Assembly (NCBI GenBank): GCA_009746045.1
Contig: RPFO01000312.1
Span: forward strand, 3,643,714 to 3,707,713
DNA from: Mesostigma viride
Taxonomy: Eukaryota > Streptophyta > Mesostigmatophyceae > Mesostigmatales > Mesostigmataceae
Direction of reading: 5' to 3'
Length of the DNA stretch: 64,000 bases
The notes beneath the pieces are model-generated. The model was not told where the DNA came from. It ran no database searches and worked only from the letters and a program-made list of their open reading frames with translations. This document shows positions 1-12,034 of this stretch, in pieces. How positions within the stretch are numbered: position 1 is the first letter of the stretch; each line of letters begins with the position of its first letter. The position numbers were made by a program, and so were the translations under genes.

Positions 1-66
1 ACCCCTGCCTTTGCCCTGCCCTGGCCGTGCCCTGCTCTGCCCCACCTCGGCCCTTCCCGTGCGCAG

Positions 67-705
67 GCAGTCGTTCACCCACCACCTGCTGCGTCTGATG
101 ACGTCGTGGGCGGTAGTGCCGGTGTGCGACGTCTGGTACCTGGAGCCCCAGACGCAGCAGGAGGGGGAGACCCCCGAGGACTTTGCCGACAGGTGCGCGC
201 TTAGGGTCGGGTGTAATGACCGAGTTAGGTGTAATGGCTGCGTTAGAATGACCGAGTCATCGTGGATGCTTACCACCAGTTTATTTTTTTTCTTCTACCT
301 TGCACTTTGTTGAGTATGCTTGTAAGGCATCCGCTGCCTGTTATTAAGAGCACAGCTTGCTCTGCCGTCTGTGGCTCATATCGATTTGTTATGTAGTGGC
401 CCATCCATGGCTATTATAGATATACTGTCGCGGGTTTACCACCTTGTTTTAGCACACATGGGACATTGGTTTCCGCAGCACTGGGACATTGGTTTCCCCT
501 CACTCCCCTGCGGATGCCTTCATGCCCCGTGGATGTGCATACGCCAACCTGACGCGTGCCCGCACGCGTGTGGTGTGTCCTGCGGCTGGCCCCACCCTGC
601 AGGGTCAAGCGGGTCATCGCGCAGAAGGCGGGCATCAAGCCAATGCCGTGGGACGGGTACCTCAAGTACTACCGGCCGAGCGAGAAGCTCACCGAGAAGA
701 GGTGA
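67..705 (+). CDS. GPAT9: GPAT9 glycerol-3-phosphate acyltransferase, last two coding exons (copy A)
   Basis: The two exons at 67-192 and 603-705 encode the C-terminal ~76 residues of an ER acyl-CoA:glycerol-3-phosphate acyltransferase of the GPAT9 type, the first step of glycerolipid and triacylglycerol synthesis. The first exon reads QSFTHHLLRLMTSWAVV, then CDVWYLEPQ; the second ends with PWDGYLKYYRPSEK and a stop at 703-705. All are hallmarks of the plant GPAT9 C-terminus. Splice sites are GCAG before 67, GACAG/GTGCGC after 192 and CTGCAG before 603, and the phases agree (an Arg codon is split). There is a two-residue PV insertion after WAVV relative to plant proteins as I remember them. 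The catalytic HX4D part must lie upstream of the window. Copy A could be the 3' end of the real gene, but that cannot be seen here. Confidence 0.8.
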
Positions 706-835
706 TCCATCATAGATAGATAAGGGGGAGAAGAGGTGATCCATCAGAGATAGATAAGGGGGAGAAGAGGTGATCCATCAGAGATAGATAAGGGGGAGAA
801 GAGGTGATCCATCGTAGATAGATAAGGGGGAGAAG
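694..835 (+). repeat. 35-bp tandem repeat across the GPAT9 stop codon
   Basis: Four copies, starting at 694, 729, 764 and 799, of a 35-bp unit that begins GAGAAGAGGTGATCC. The first unit includes the last GPAT9 codons and the TGA stop. The same array lies at about 8311-8452 and 16024-16165 in the other copies. Confidence 0.85.
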
Positions 836-945
836 AGGTTAAGGGGGATAAGGGGGATGTGGACGTGTGTGTTGGACCAGGGTGGTGCACGTCGTATAGG
901 TCGGTTCTGTCGATGCGGCCAGCCCACCTATGCTTACCACTTAAA

Positions 946-2150
946 AGCCAGATGCAAGGTTCTAAAGGGGGCACAGGAGAGCGTCACTAGCGCAGTAGGG
1001 TGAGTTAAGGCCTTGCAACAGCACAGTTTGCAATCATTAAAATGCCCAGCGTGCATTCTTTGCTGCCTTTCGTACTGGTTTAATTGTCATGTGTAATGAT
1101 ATGCCGCCACTTTGAGGTTGAAGCGGTTTTGTCCAGTTTTTGGAAGCATACGCCTGTCACAGGTGGTGTGGTTGATGTTTGCTCGCATGAATGGGCATGC
1201 CCATGCGTGCATATTTCCCCCTACTAAACTACAGGCCCACATGCGGGGTGCTGGGATTTGGACATTAAGCATTGTAGTGCATTAGGTTTGAGTGTGGCAG
1301 CCACTCCCCTTGCCGTTTAAAGAAGTTATTATGCAATGTATACAATTTTGGAGGCATGCTGAGCTCGAGGTTGCTGGCGATTAAGTGATCACTATAAACG
1401 CCAGTTGTCAAGAAATGGACCCTTTTATGCTTGTGAGGGTGCCAAACTGTTTCATACAAGTCTGGGAGTGCTGTGTTAAAAGCGACATGCTCTTTTGTCC
1501 AGGTTAGAAGCCTAAACGTCGCTTGGGGTGCACATTCAACTTAGTGGCTGAAATGCCCCTGAAAATTATTCTTGTGCAGCCTAGGGAAGCAAGTTAGTAC
1601 TCTTTTCCCCTTGCCTCTGCCCACTTTCCCATAGGTAAATTCCTAAGCATGTGAAGGTAAAAACGTTGGATGGGTTTCTTAGTATTGGCTAGGCAGCATT
1701 AACACAAGCAATTACTATAGTGTGCAACACCACTGCTTTATACCACTATAAAGGCAGATGCAAGGTTCTAATGGGGTGCAAGAAAGCGGCACTAGCGTAG
1801 TATAAGGTGACTAAAGGCCTTGCAATAGGACAGTTTGCATTCATTTACATGCCAAGCGTGCTTCTTTAGCACTGGTTTTGCAGCCTTCAGCACCGGTTTA
1901 ATTGTCATGTGTAATGATATGCCGCCACTTTAAGGTTGAAGTGGTTTTGCCCAGTTTTTTGAACCATACGCTTGTCACAGGTGGTATGGTTGATGTTTGG
2001 TGGCATGAAATGGGCATGCCCATGCGTGCATCCTCTCTCCTAGTAAACTGCAGGCCCACATGCTGGGTGCTGGGATTTAGACTCTCTACATTGTATTGCA
2101 CCAGTTTTGAGTGTGGCAGCCTCTCCCATTGCCATTTAAGGAATGTATGT
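946..2150 (+). repeat. Internal direct duplication within the 7.6-kb unit
   Basis: Two diverged copies of about 400 bp, near 946-1330 and 1750-2150. Both contain a GCAGATGCAAGGTTCTAA segment, a TGTCATGTGTAATGATATGC segment and a GGGCATGCCCATGCGTGCAT segment in the same order. Copy B carries both at +7617. No coding capacity was recognised. Confidence 0.75.
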
Positions 2151-2469
2151 ATCGTCGCGTCGCTGACGCAACACGATGTTTTCTGGCATCCGCGGGCTTT
2201 TGGTTCCCGCCGCACATTTGAAAGTGCTGTCCTCCGGCTTTTTGCCTTTGCACCGTGTGCAGTTCTTGGACGTTTGGAATCATGGCATGGCTAACGTGAT
2301 GACTGACTAGCTAGACCTTTTCAGTGGTTTTCCATTTGCGGGTATTTCCTCGTAAATGGTGGGAGAGCGATCGCAGCAACTGGTGCTCACCACTAGACAC
2401 TCCCGGCCAGCTAGGCTAGAAACACACGCCCTGATCAAGCATGCTGTTTCCGGCCCCACCGTCTAGGTC

Positions 2470-2645
2470 ATCTAGTCGCTCCACACGTAAGCCAGCCATA
2501 ATTTCAATGCACAAGGATACACATTTCCATCACCATTCATCTTCATCATCCTGAACGACTCGAAAACGCGGAAAAGATAACGGCAGGCTCGAGCTACCAT
2601 GGTCCGGATTCTCCCGATTTCTGGCCTGCGCTGGTTGTCTCTTTG
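2470..2645. repeat. Dispersed ~175-bp repeat (CTACCATGGTCC family)
   Basis: A non-coding segment containing CTCGAGCTACCATGGTCC and TGAACGACTCGAAAACGCGG. It recurs at 10087-10262, 17814-17990 and, as both arms of a foldback, at 43630-43990. The first three are part of the tandem units; the foldback shows that it also moves or is copied elsewhere. Confidence 0.8.
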
Positions 2646-5600
2646 GTATTGCACAGATTTTCAAGTTTGTAGGGCATGGGAAGGTCCTTTTTTGTGATGA
2701 TTTTGTAGGCATTATTTACGCCAGTCATGGGTTAATGGTCCCTAACTGTGGCTTTAGAGGTGCCACTCTCTTGTACACAAGTCTGGGGATGCTACAATAA
2801 GAGGGCTCTCAAAGACCTGTTCAGTTAAGGAAGTTATAAGCCTGCATGCAACTGAAAGTGTGAATAAAAAATGTAACTGAAATGTCCCTGAAAAATACCC
2901 ATGTGCACCATGGCAGTTTTATGTGCCCAAACGCTTTGCGATTGGGCCCCAAATTGGTGGGCTCATACCCAAGTGTGCCACCAGCATGGATGTGATGTCA
3001 AATCCCACACGTGGTTCCTATCTCTCATTTGCACTAATTTAACGCGGGCATGTGCGCCAAAATTAGCCAAGGGCCAGGTGACCCCCCTAGGTGTCTTTTT
3101 GTGGTGCCTCTAACTTCAGAGTCCAAACCCAGATTTTTTTTCATAGGTCTTTGCTATACATCTCTAGGTATGAGGACATGGAAGGGCTTTGAAAAATTCC
3201 CATATAAATTACCGTGGTAGTGCCTCATACACAGTGTCCAATATGTAGATATTTTAATGGCCCACCCACGTAGATATTTTAATGGCCCGGAGGTAGTATA
3301 TAGTTGTCCACAGTATATCTATGTACTATTGTAGTATTTGTTTATGTGTTCCTAGTGCAGCTCACCGCAATTTCTCAGTGAGGCGCACGAGGTTGTTGAT
3401 GTAGAGTCATCATTTGTCAACATTGAGATGTTCCTTTTTGGAGATTTGTTTTTGAAAAGAGAGATACAGGCGCGACATCAACCAGTTATGTTGTGATGTA
3501 TGTGGTGTATAATGAGTAATTTGACCAATACAAGGAACTTACTAGCATGCTTACATGTGCATATTCAACGTGGTATGTGGGTATGCTGTACCTTGAATAA
3601 AGCATTGTTATTTTAGAAGTGAATCACAATGGTGCGTGTCCGACCTCCACATGCCCGTTTGTATGGTTGTGCTTGATTGGCTTTATGAGTGTGCTCGCGT
3701 TGCGACCCGGATGTGCATATTTTGTGCTTGATATGCTGTTACGTCACAGGGTGCTGGTGGTGGAAGAGGAAATCCTCCTTCAGCCTCGCCCTCAGGTTGC
3801 ACACAAGCGCATGTTTCTGAGCTGAGCTGCGTTAATTTAACCCTTAGGATGATGGAGGAGGCTCCCTGGCCTTGCTAATCTACCGGCCGCAAGCATGGCA
3901 TCCGGTTGATCTAGAGTAGGCCAACAACAAGCCTCCCCCATGCAGTAGGAAAGATGCGCATCACCTGCTGCATGGATGCGAACTGCCCCCTATACGAGTA
4001 CCCGTTAGAACCGTAGGCATCTTCAAGGGTGCTCCCCAACGGGACTGCATGTACAATTAATTATTAATGAAATTAAATTAATTTAGGCTGGCGCATTGTA
4101 TTGTGTCTCCACACTCAGACACTGGCAACAATAAAAGCAACTCCAATCTCCAACTATCTTTGCAACGATCACTTATCAAGGAGACAACAATGATCACATA
4201 TAGTAATAAAATTAATCCCGTTGGGGCGTCACGGAGTATTAACCCTGATGGATGGATCGTCACGTGAGCATAAGTCCGTGTGGATGCGTCACGTGAGATG
4301 GAGGGAGGGAGGGAGGGAGGGAGGGAGGGAGGGAGGGAGGGAGGGAGGGAGGGAGGGAGGGAGGGAGGGAGGGAGGGAGGGAGGGAGGGAGGGAGGGAGG
4401 GAGGGAGGGAGGGAGGGAGGGATGCGGGCAAGCAGTCCTACCGGTTCTATGCTATCTATCTAGAGACTATACTAACTAATCCTAAGGAAGGCCAGATAAC
4501 TCTATAACTAACTGGATCATGCACATCAACTGAGGAGGGCAAAGTACACTCCCTTCTCTCATTGCCTGAAAGGCAGGCCACGGGTTCAAGGCAGGCCACA
4601 TGTGCTCACTAGGGGAGTCTAGCAAGTGCTGTGGGTGCAATAAAGCCTTGAAGCAGCAGATGCACAGTAGAGCTTCCCTGTGGTCGAAAGGCCAGCCACA
4701 GATAGGCATGGAACTCATTTAGGAGGCGCTGGTTTGGGAGAGTATAAAGGTCTCTCCCGGAGCCTGAGGGTTCTTCCCTCCCCACAATGTTAGCGATCGT
4801 TAGCGTGGACCCATTCTGCATTGGCGGTGTTCACCATCTCCTGAAGAAAAGAATCGACACATGTTGTCTAATTCATATGCGTAATTTGGGGGGAAGCATG
4901 GTAACTTACAACAATAAACTTCCAACATGCCGTTGAATAATAAGTAGTGCAGATTGCACATACCAAAACACCGCTGACATGACAAACATTATACTGCCAT
5001 AATATTTACCAGTCTTGAAGTGGTTGCGGTGCTTGAGCTTGTCAAACAACCTAGATCATTTAGTGCCATTGGCATACGCTGGTGAGAGCATTGACCTCAG
5101 TCTAGAACAAGATACACGAGAGGCATGTGTGTAGTGGTAAGTAGTGGAAGTTGAACGTGGGGCCGCAAAGAGGTGCATAGGAGTAACCGTGGACACAAGA
5201 GTCATGCTACCTTGACTGAGTAGATTAAAGATGCAGCTAGGTAGGCACAACCCTAGTACCGACAAAACCACCGTCATGAGGGTTAAAATCAGGAATGAAG
5301 CTCCCCACGGCAGCAGAGGGTTACCGCAAGCTACAACCTTAACGTTGACATAGCGCTCTTCAATGAAAGCAGTAATGCAAGTCTATTTCGCACTTACCTG
5401 TCATGGCTGCCGTTCCATGAAGTTACCCATTTTATTGCCTTAGGAGCTACGTCTTGCAAGCAAGTCTGTAACGATGATGTTGTGCCAGCATGGCTACTGC
5501 CATGCTACTGCAGCAGATTCTAATTGACATCGCTACATCTGACGCGAAGTACTTTAAGAGATATGCAAAGAACCATGCACGTGAATTTTGCGGCGCCGGT

Positions 5601-5880
5601 AAATCAGATACCTCAATGCATGTCACTGTCTTCCATTCAAACCGGCCTCGATGGTAGGCTTCTAACGATACACCTATCGACATTGTACAAAGCACCCTGA
5701 ACGCACACCGCACTGTCCCTCTTTCTGCGCCGAAATCGAAGTTCGCATTCTTTTCAGACTCTAGGCATGTAGTTGCCACCGGCATGCAATGGCACCGCTC
5801 ACGGCCATTATTTGAAGATGAATCGCCTTTGTTTTCCCATTTTCCCTGGGCGTCAGCATTAGCAGCCCGCCGTTGTCTCC
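2646..5880. other. No recognisable gene; mixed repeat DNA
   Basis: Apart from the GGGA microsatellite at 4300-4422 I see no coding exon here. The longest open frame (minus, 5447-6010) is low-complexity and runs into the palindromic array. The matching stretch of copy B (10263-13500) is equally empty. Confidence 0.5.
4300..4422 (+). repeat. (GGGA)n microsatellite
   Basis: About 30 uninterrupted GGGA units. It gives rise to spurious Gly-Arg-Glu or Pro-Ser-Leu open frames. Copy B (11917-12034) is one unit shorter, which accounts for the 4-bp change in offset between the tandem units. Confidence 0.95.
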
Positions 5881-5887
5881 CTCGAGT

Positions 5888-6205
5888 GAGACAACGGGTA
5901 GTTCCCAGCGCTTCGTTGTCATACTCTAGTGAGACAACGGGTAGTTCCCAGCTAGCCGTTGTGTCAAGGTAGTGAGACAACGGGTAGTTCCCAGCGCGCC
6001 GTTGTCTCACTCGGTGAGACAGATATTAGTTCCCAGCGCGCCGTTGTCTCACTCTAGTGAGACAGATATTAGTTCCCAGCTAGCCGTTGTCTCACTCGGT
6101 GAGACAGATATTAGTTCCCAGCTAGCCGTTGTCTCACTCGGTGAGACAGATATTAGTTCCCAGCGCGTCGTTGTCTCACCCTAGTGAGACAACGGGTAGT
6201 TGCCA
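5888..6205 (+). repeat. Array of ~42-bp palindrome-ended repeats, left arm
   Basis: About seven and a half units spaced 42-43 bp. Each begins GTGAGACA, has a core containing AGTTCCCAGC, and ends TGTCTCAC, so every unit can fold on itself. Two core types occur, ACGGGTAGTTCCC and GATATTAGTTCCC. The array is in the opposite orientation to the one at 6325-6950, with a ~120-bp loop between them. Confidence 0.9.
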
Positions 6206-6324
6206 GAGCCACAGGACTGCCACACCACACCGACTTTCCAAGTGACAAGCCGGGAATTGTGACGTGGCAGTTTGGGGGAATTAGCAAGTGGCACCGGGGG
6301 GCGGAGGAAGGGGAGTGAGAAATC

Positions 6325-6950
6325 GGCGCGCCGGGAACTACCCGTTGTCTCACTCAAGTGAGACAACGACGCGCTGGGAACTAATATCTGTCTCACTAGG
6401 GTGAGACAACGACGCGCTGGAAACTACCCGTTGTCTCACTCAAGTGAGACAACGACGCGCTGGGAACTAATATCTGTCTCACTAGAGTGAGACAACGACG
6501 CGCTGGGAACTAATATCTGTCTCACTAGAGTGAGACAACGACGCGCTGGAAACTACCCGTTGTCTCACTCAAGTGAGACAACGACGCGCTGGGAACTAAT
6601 ATCTGTCTCACTAGGGTGAGACAACGACGCGCTGGGAACTAATATCTGTCTCACTAGAGTGAGACAACGACGCGCTGGAAACTACCCGTTGTCTCACTCA
6701 AGTGAGACAACGACGCGCTGGGAACTAATATCTGTCTCACTCAAGTGAGACAACGACGCGCTGGGAACTAATATCTGTCTCACTTGAGTAAGACAACGAA
6801 GCGCTGGGAACTACCCGTTGTCTCACTACCTTGACACAACGGCTAGCTGGGAACTACCCGTTGTCTCACTTGAACACGCTACGCTGAGACAACGGCGCGC
6901 TGGGAACTAATATCTGTCTCACCCGAGTGAGACAACGATGCGCGGAGCAA
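6325..6950 (-). repeat. Array of ~42-bp palindrome-ended repeats, right arm (inverted)
   Basis: Roughly 14-15 units of the same repeat in reverse orientation (GTGAGACAACGACGCGCTGG, then GGAACTAATATCTGTCTCAC or AACTACCCGTTGTCTCAC). The two core types are interspersed. The last units, after about 6780, are degenerate. Together with the left arm this makes a large foldback structure. It is missing from copy B. Confidence 0.9.
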
Positions 6951-6975
6951 GCGACGCTTGGCAGTTGGCAGCGCA

Positions 6976-7450
6976 GAAAAATACCAGGAAATGGGAGAAA
7001 ATAAACTAACACCCATTTCACCGGAAATGGGAGAAAAGAGCTGGTGTGACTTGATCAACGAAAAACAAGCGACGTCTCGGCCATGGCGTTCGGTAGAGCC
7101 GGATCTTTTTGGGGTCGATTGGTCGTCCCAATAGCTGCAATCGCCTTGAGCGAACAGCTAGGCGGCCGGGAAGGACCTATCGGACTGTGCATGCCAAAGG
7201 AGGGGTTAACAGAGGCACAGTGGAGGGGCAGGTTGAGGGCATGGAGCGACAGCCGCCGACCTCATGGCCCCCCCCCCCTTGGCCACACACGGGTGTGGTG
7301 CCCAAGTGGGTGCGGGGGGAGAGGGAGCGGCTTACGAAGCAGTGGAAAAGGGAGCACGCCGCTTTCATGGCGGCCGAAGCCGAAGCAAAAAAAAAAGAGT
7401 TTGTTAATGCTCTACTAGCCGGCCAAGATCCGCCAAGGCCGAACTCTGAG
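6976..7450 (+). other. Unrecognised protein-like segment (copy B side)
   Basis: A coding-like stretch shared with 14699-15145. Pieced across frames it reads LINEKQATSWAMAFG, VVPIAAIALSEQLGGREG, PIGLCMP, LTEAQWRGRLRAW, then WVRGERERLTKQWKREHAAF and an Ala/Glu/Lys-rich helix ending at a possible donor (GAG/GTCAGT, about 7449). Small indels break the frame here; the other copy is cleaner at the start and more broken later. I do not recognise the family. The phase does not fit a splice to the GPAT9 exon that follows. Confidence 0.45.
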
Positions 7451-7683
7451 GTCAGTGCACTATGTAGTATCTTCCTGATCCATGTATTATATTGCACGAC
7501 CACCTGCCAGATGCACGGTCTGTGGCCACCCAATCCTTTTGCCCCGGGGGGCCCGAGCTTTCATTCATGGTGACTGTGCAGCATCTGTCATGCTTGCTGT
7601 TTGTTAACGGATGGTGGACCCCTGCCTTTGCCCTGCCCTGGCCGTGCCCTGCTCTGCCCCACCTCGGCCCTTCCCGTGCGCAG

Positions 7684-8322
7684 GCAGTCGTTCACCCACC
7701 ACCTGCTGCGTCTGATGACGTCGTGGGCGGTAGTGCCGGTGTGCGACGTCTGGTACCTGGAGCCCCAGACGCAGCAGGAGGGGGAGACCCCCGAGGACTT
7801 TGCCGACAGGTGCGCGCTTAGGGTCGGGTGTAATGACCGAGTTAGGTGTAATGGCTGCGTTAGAATGACCGAGTCATCGTGGATGCTTACCACCAGTTTA
7901 TTTTTTTTCTTCTACCTTGCACTTTGTTGAGTATGCTTGTAAGGCATCCGCTGCCTGTTATTAAGAGCACAGCTTGCTCTGCCGTCTGTGGCTCATATCG
8001 ATTTGTTATGTAGTGGCCCATCCATGGCTATTATAGATATACTGTCGCGGGTTTACCACCTTGTTTTAGCACACATGGGACATTGGTTTCCGCAGCACTG
8101 GGACATTGGTTTCCCCTCACTCCCCTGCGGATGCCTTCATGCCCCGTGGATGTGCATACGCCAACCTGACGCGTGCCCGCACGCGTGTGGTGTGTCCTGC
8201 GGCTGGCCCCACCCTGCAGGGTCAAGCGGGTCATCGCGCAGAAGGCGGGCATCAAGCCAATGCCGTGGGACGGGTACCTCAAGTACTACCGGCCGAGCGA
8301 GAAGCTCACCGAGAAGAGGTGA
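7684..8322 (+). pseudogene. GPAT9: GPAT9 3' exons, duplicated fragment (copy B)
   Basis: Exons at 7684-7809 and 8220-8322 are identical in reading to copy A, with the same splice sites and stop. Upstream lies the palindromic array and the unrecognised protein-like segment rather than GPAT9 catalytic exons, so on its own this copy cannot make an acyltransferase. It could serve only as a 3' end for something transcribed from upstream. Confidence 0.7.
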
Positions 8323-11300
8323 TCCATCATAGATAGATAAGGGGGAGAAGAGGTGATCCATCAGAGATAGATAAGGGGGAGAAGAGGTGATCCATCAGAG
8401 ATAGATAAGGGGGAGAAGAGGTGATCCATCGTAGATAGATAAGGGGGAGAAGAGGTTAAGGGGGATAAGGGGGATGTGGACGTGTGTGTTGGACCAGGGT
8501 GGTGCACGTCGTATAGGTCGGTTCTGTCGATGCGGCCAGCCCACCTATGCTTACCACTTAAAAGCCAGATGCAAGGTTCTAAAGGGGGCACAGGAGAGCG
8601 TCACTAGCGCAGTAGGGTGAGTTAAGGCCTTGCAACAGCACAGTTTGCAATCATTAAAATGCCCAGCGTGCATTCTTTGCTGCCTTTCGTACTGGTTTAA
8701 TTGTCATGTGTAATGATATGCCGCCACTTTGAGGTTGAAGCGGTTTTGTCCAGTTTTTGGAAGCATACGCCTGTCACAGGTGGTGTGGTTGATGTTTGCT
8801 CGCATGAATGGGCATGCCCATGCGTGCATATTTCCCCCTACTAAACTACAGGCCCACATGCGGGGTGCTGGGATTTGGACATTAAGCATTGTAGTGCATT
8901 AGGTTTGAGTGTGGCAGCCACTCCCCTTGCCGTTTAAAGAAGTTATTATGCAATGTATACAATTTTGGAGGCATGCTGAGCTCGAGGTTGCTGGCGATTA
9001 AGTGATCACTATAAACGCCAGTTGTCAAGAAATGGACCCTTTTATGCTTGTGAGGGTGCCAAACTGTTTCATACAAGTCTGGGAGTGCTGTGTTAAAAGC
9101 GACATGCTCTTTTGTCCAGGTTAGAAGCCTAAACGTCGCTTGGGGTGCACATTCAACTTAGTGGCTGAAATGCCCCTGAAAATTATTCTTGTGCAGCCTA
9201 GGGAAGCAAGTTAGTACTCTTTTCCCCTTGCCTCTGCCCACTTTCCCATAGGTAAATTCCTAAGCATGTGAAGGTAAAAACGTTGGATGGGTTTCTTAGT
9301 ATTGGCTAGGCAGCATTAACACAAGCAATTACTATAGTGTGCAACACCACTGCTTTATACCACTATAAAGGCAGATGCAAGGTTCTAATGGGGTGCAAGA
9401 AAGCGGCACTAGCGTAGTATAAGGTGACTAAAGGCCTTGCAATAGGACAGTTTGCATTCATTTACATGCCAAGCGTGCTTCTTTAGCACTGGTTTTGCAG
9501 CCTTCAGCACCGGTTTAATTGTCATGTGTAATGATATGCCGCCACTTTAAGGTTGAAGTGGTTTTGCCCAGTTTTTTGAACCATACGCTTGTCACAGGTG
9601 GTATGGTTGATGTTTGGTGGCATGAAATGGGCATGCCCATGCGTGCATCCTCTCTCCTAGTAAACTGCAGGCCCACATGCTGGGTGCTGGGATTTAGACT
9701 CTCTACATTGTATTGCACCAGTTTTGAGTGTGGCAGCCTCTCCCATTGCCATTTAAGGAATGTATGTATCGTCGCGTCGCTGACGCAACACGATGTTTTC
9801 TGGCATCCGCGGGCTTTTGGTTCCCGCCGCACATTTGAAAGTGCTGTCCTCCGGCTTTTTGCCTTTGCACCGTGTGCAGTTCTTGGACGTTTGGAATCAT
9901 GGCATGGCTAACGTGATGACTGACTAGCTAGACCTTTTCAGTGGTTTTCCATTTGCGGGTATTTCCTCGTAAATGGTGGGAGAGCGATCGCAGCAACTGG
10001 TGCTCACCACTAGACACTCCCGGCCAGCTAGGCTAGAAACACACGCCCTGATCAAGCATGCTGTTTCCGGCCCCACCGTCTAGGTCATCTAGTCGCTCCA
10101 CACGTAAGCCAGCCATAATTTCAATGCACAAGGATACACATTTCCATCACCATTCATCTTCATCATCCTGAACGACTCGAAAACGCGGAAAAGATAACGG
10201 CAGGCTCGAGCTACCATGGTCCGGATTCTCCCGATTTCTGGCCTGCGCTGGTTGTCTCTTTGGTATTGCACAGATTTTCAAGTTTGTAGGGCATGGGAAG
10301 GTCCTTTTTTGTGATGATTTTGTAGGCATTATTTACGCCAGTCATGGGTTAATGGTCCCTAACTGTGGCTTTAGAGGTGCCACTCTCTTGTACACAAGTC
10401 TGGGGATGCTACAATAAGAGGGCTCTCAAAGACCTGTTCAGTTAAGGAAGTTATAAGCCTGCATGCAACTGAAAGTGTGAATAAAAAATGTAACTGAAAT
10501 GTCCCTGAAAAATACCCATGTGCACCATGGCAGTTTTATGTGCCCAAACGCTTTGCGATTGGGCCCCAAATTGGTGGGCTCATACCCAAGTGTGCCACCA
10601 GCATGGATGTGATGTCAAATCCCACACGTGGTTCCTATCTCTCATTTGCACTAATTTAACGCGGGCATGTGCGCCAAAATTAGCCAAGGGCCAGGTGACC
10701 CCCCTAGGTGTCTTTTTGTGGTGCCTCTAACTTCAGAGTCCAAACCCAGATTTTTTTTCATAGGTCTTTGCTATACATCTCTAGGTATGAGGACATGGAA
10801 GGGCTTTGAAAAATTCCCATATAAATTACCGTGGTAGTGCCTCATACACAGTGTCCAATATGTAGATATTTTAATGGCCCACCCACGTAGATATTTTAAT
10901 GGCCCGGAGGTAGTATATAGTTGTCCACAGTATATCTATGTACTATTGTAGTATTTGTTTATGTGTTCCTAGTGCAGCTCACCGCAATTTCTCAGTGAGG
11001 CGCACGAGGTTGTTGATGTAGAGTCATCATTTGTCAACATTGAGATGTTCCTTTTTGGAGATTTGTTTTTGAAAAGAGAGATACAGGCGCGACATCAACC
11101 AGTTATGTTGTGATGTATGTGGTGTATAATGAGTAATTTGACCAATACAAGGAACTTACTAGCATGCTTACATGTGCATATTCAACGTGGTATGTGGGTA
11201 TGCTGTACCTTGAATAAAGCATTGTTATTTTAGAAGTGAATCACAATGGTGCGTGTCCGACCTCCACATGCCCGTTTGTATGGTTGTGCTTGATTGGCTT

Positions 11301-11916
11301 TATGAGTGTGCTCGCGTTGCGACCCGGATGTGCATATTTTGTGCTTGATATGCTGTTACGTCACAGGGTGCTGGTGGTGGAAGAGGAAATCCTCCTTCAG
11401 CCTCGCCCTCAGGTTGCACACAAGCGCATGTTTCTGAGCTGAGCTGCGTTAATTTAACCCTTAGGATGATGGAGGAGGCTCCCTGGCCTTGCTAATCTAC
11501 CGGCCGCAAGCATGGCATCCGGTTGATCTAGAGTAGGCCAACAACAAGCCTCCCCCATGCAGTAGGAAAGATGCGCATCACCTGCTGCATGGATGCGAAC
11601 TGCCCCCTATACGAGTACCCGTTAGAACCGTAGGCATCTTCAAGGGTGCTCCCCAACGGGACTGCATGTACAATTAATTATTAATGAAATTAAATTAATT
11701 TAGGCTGGCGCATTGTATTGTGTCTCCACACTCAGACACTGGCAACAATAAAAGCAACTCCAATCTCCAACTATCTTTGCAACGATCACTTATCAAGGAG
11801 ACAACAATGATCACATATAGTAATAAAATTAATCCCGTTGGGGCGTCACGGAGTATTAACCCTGATGGATGGATCGTCACGTGAGCATAAGTCCGTGTGG
11901 ATGCGTCACGTGAGAT

Positions 11917-12034
11917 GGAGGGAGGGAGGGAGGGAGGGAGGGAGGGAGGGAGGGAGGGAGGGAGGGAGGGAGGGAGGGAGGGAGGGAGGGAGGGAGGGAG
12001 GGAGGGAGGGAGGGAGGGAGGGAGGGAGGGAGGG
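11917..12034 (+). repeat. (GGGA)n microsatellite, copy B
   Basis: The counterpart of 4300-4422, one GGGA unit shorter. Confidence 0.95.

Larger units (their letters stand above)
1..6243 (+). repeat. 7.6-kb tandem unit, copy A
   Basis: The first copy of a large direct repeat. Position 1 matches position 7618, and the offset stays 7617 bp (7613 after the GGGA microsatellite) until 6243/13861, where the copies diverge. All open frames I compared between A and B translate identically, so the copies are recent or an assembly duplication. The unit starts inside a GPAT9 intron, so its true left edge lies before the window. Confidence 0.9.

Noticed and set aside
4221-4507. Gly-Arg-Glu and Pro-Ser-Leu repeat proteins
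   Set aside because: These are frames through the GGGA microsatellite, without splice or homology support.
5447-6010. 187-aa minus-strand open frame
   Set aside because: It runs out of the palindromic array, has no recognisable domain, and appears in both tandem copies only because they are identical DNA.
5888-6950. CRISPR array
   Set aside because: Regular palindromic repeats at 42-bp spacing look CRISPR-like, but the 'spacers' are just two recurring core variants, the array inverts on itself, no cas genes are present and the DNA is eukaryotic.
7083-7809. Splicing of the unrecognised segment onto the GPAT9 exon as a fusion gene
   Set aside because: The candidate donor after NSE is phase 0, while the GPAT9 exon needs two carried bases; no supporting frame joins them.
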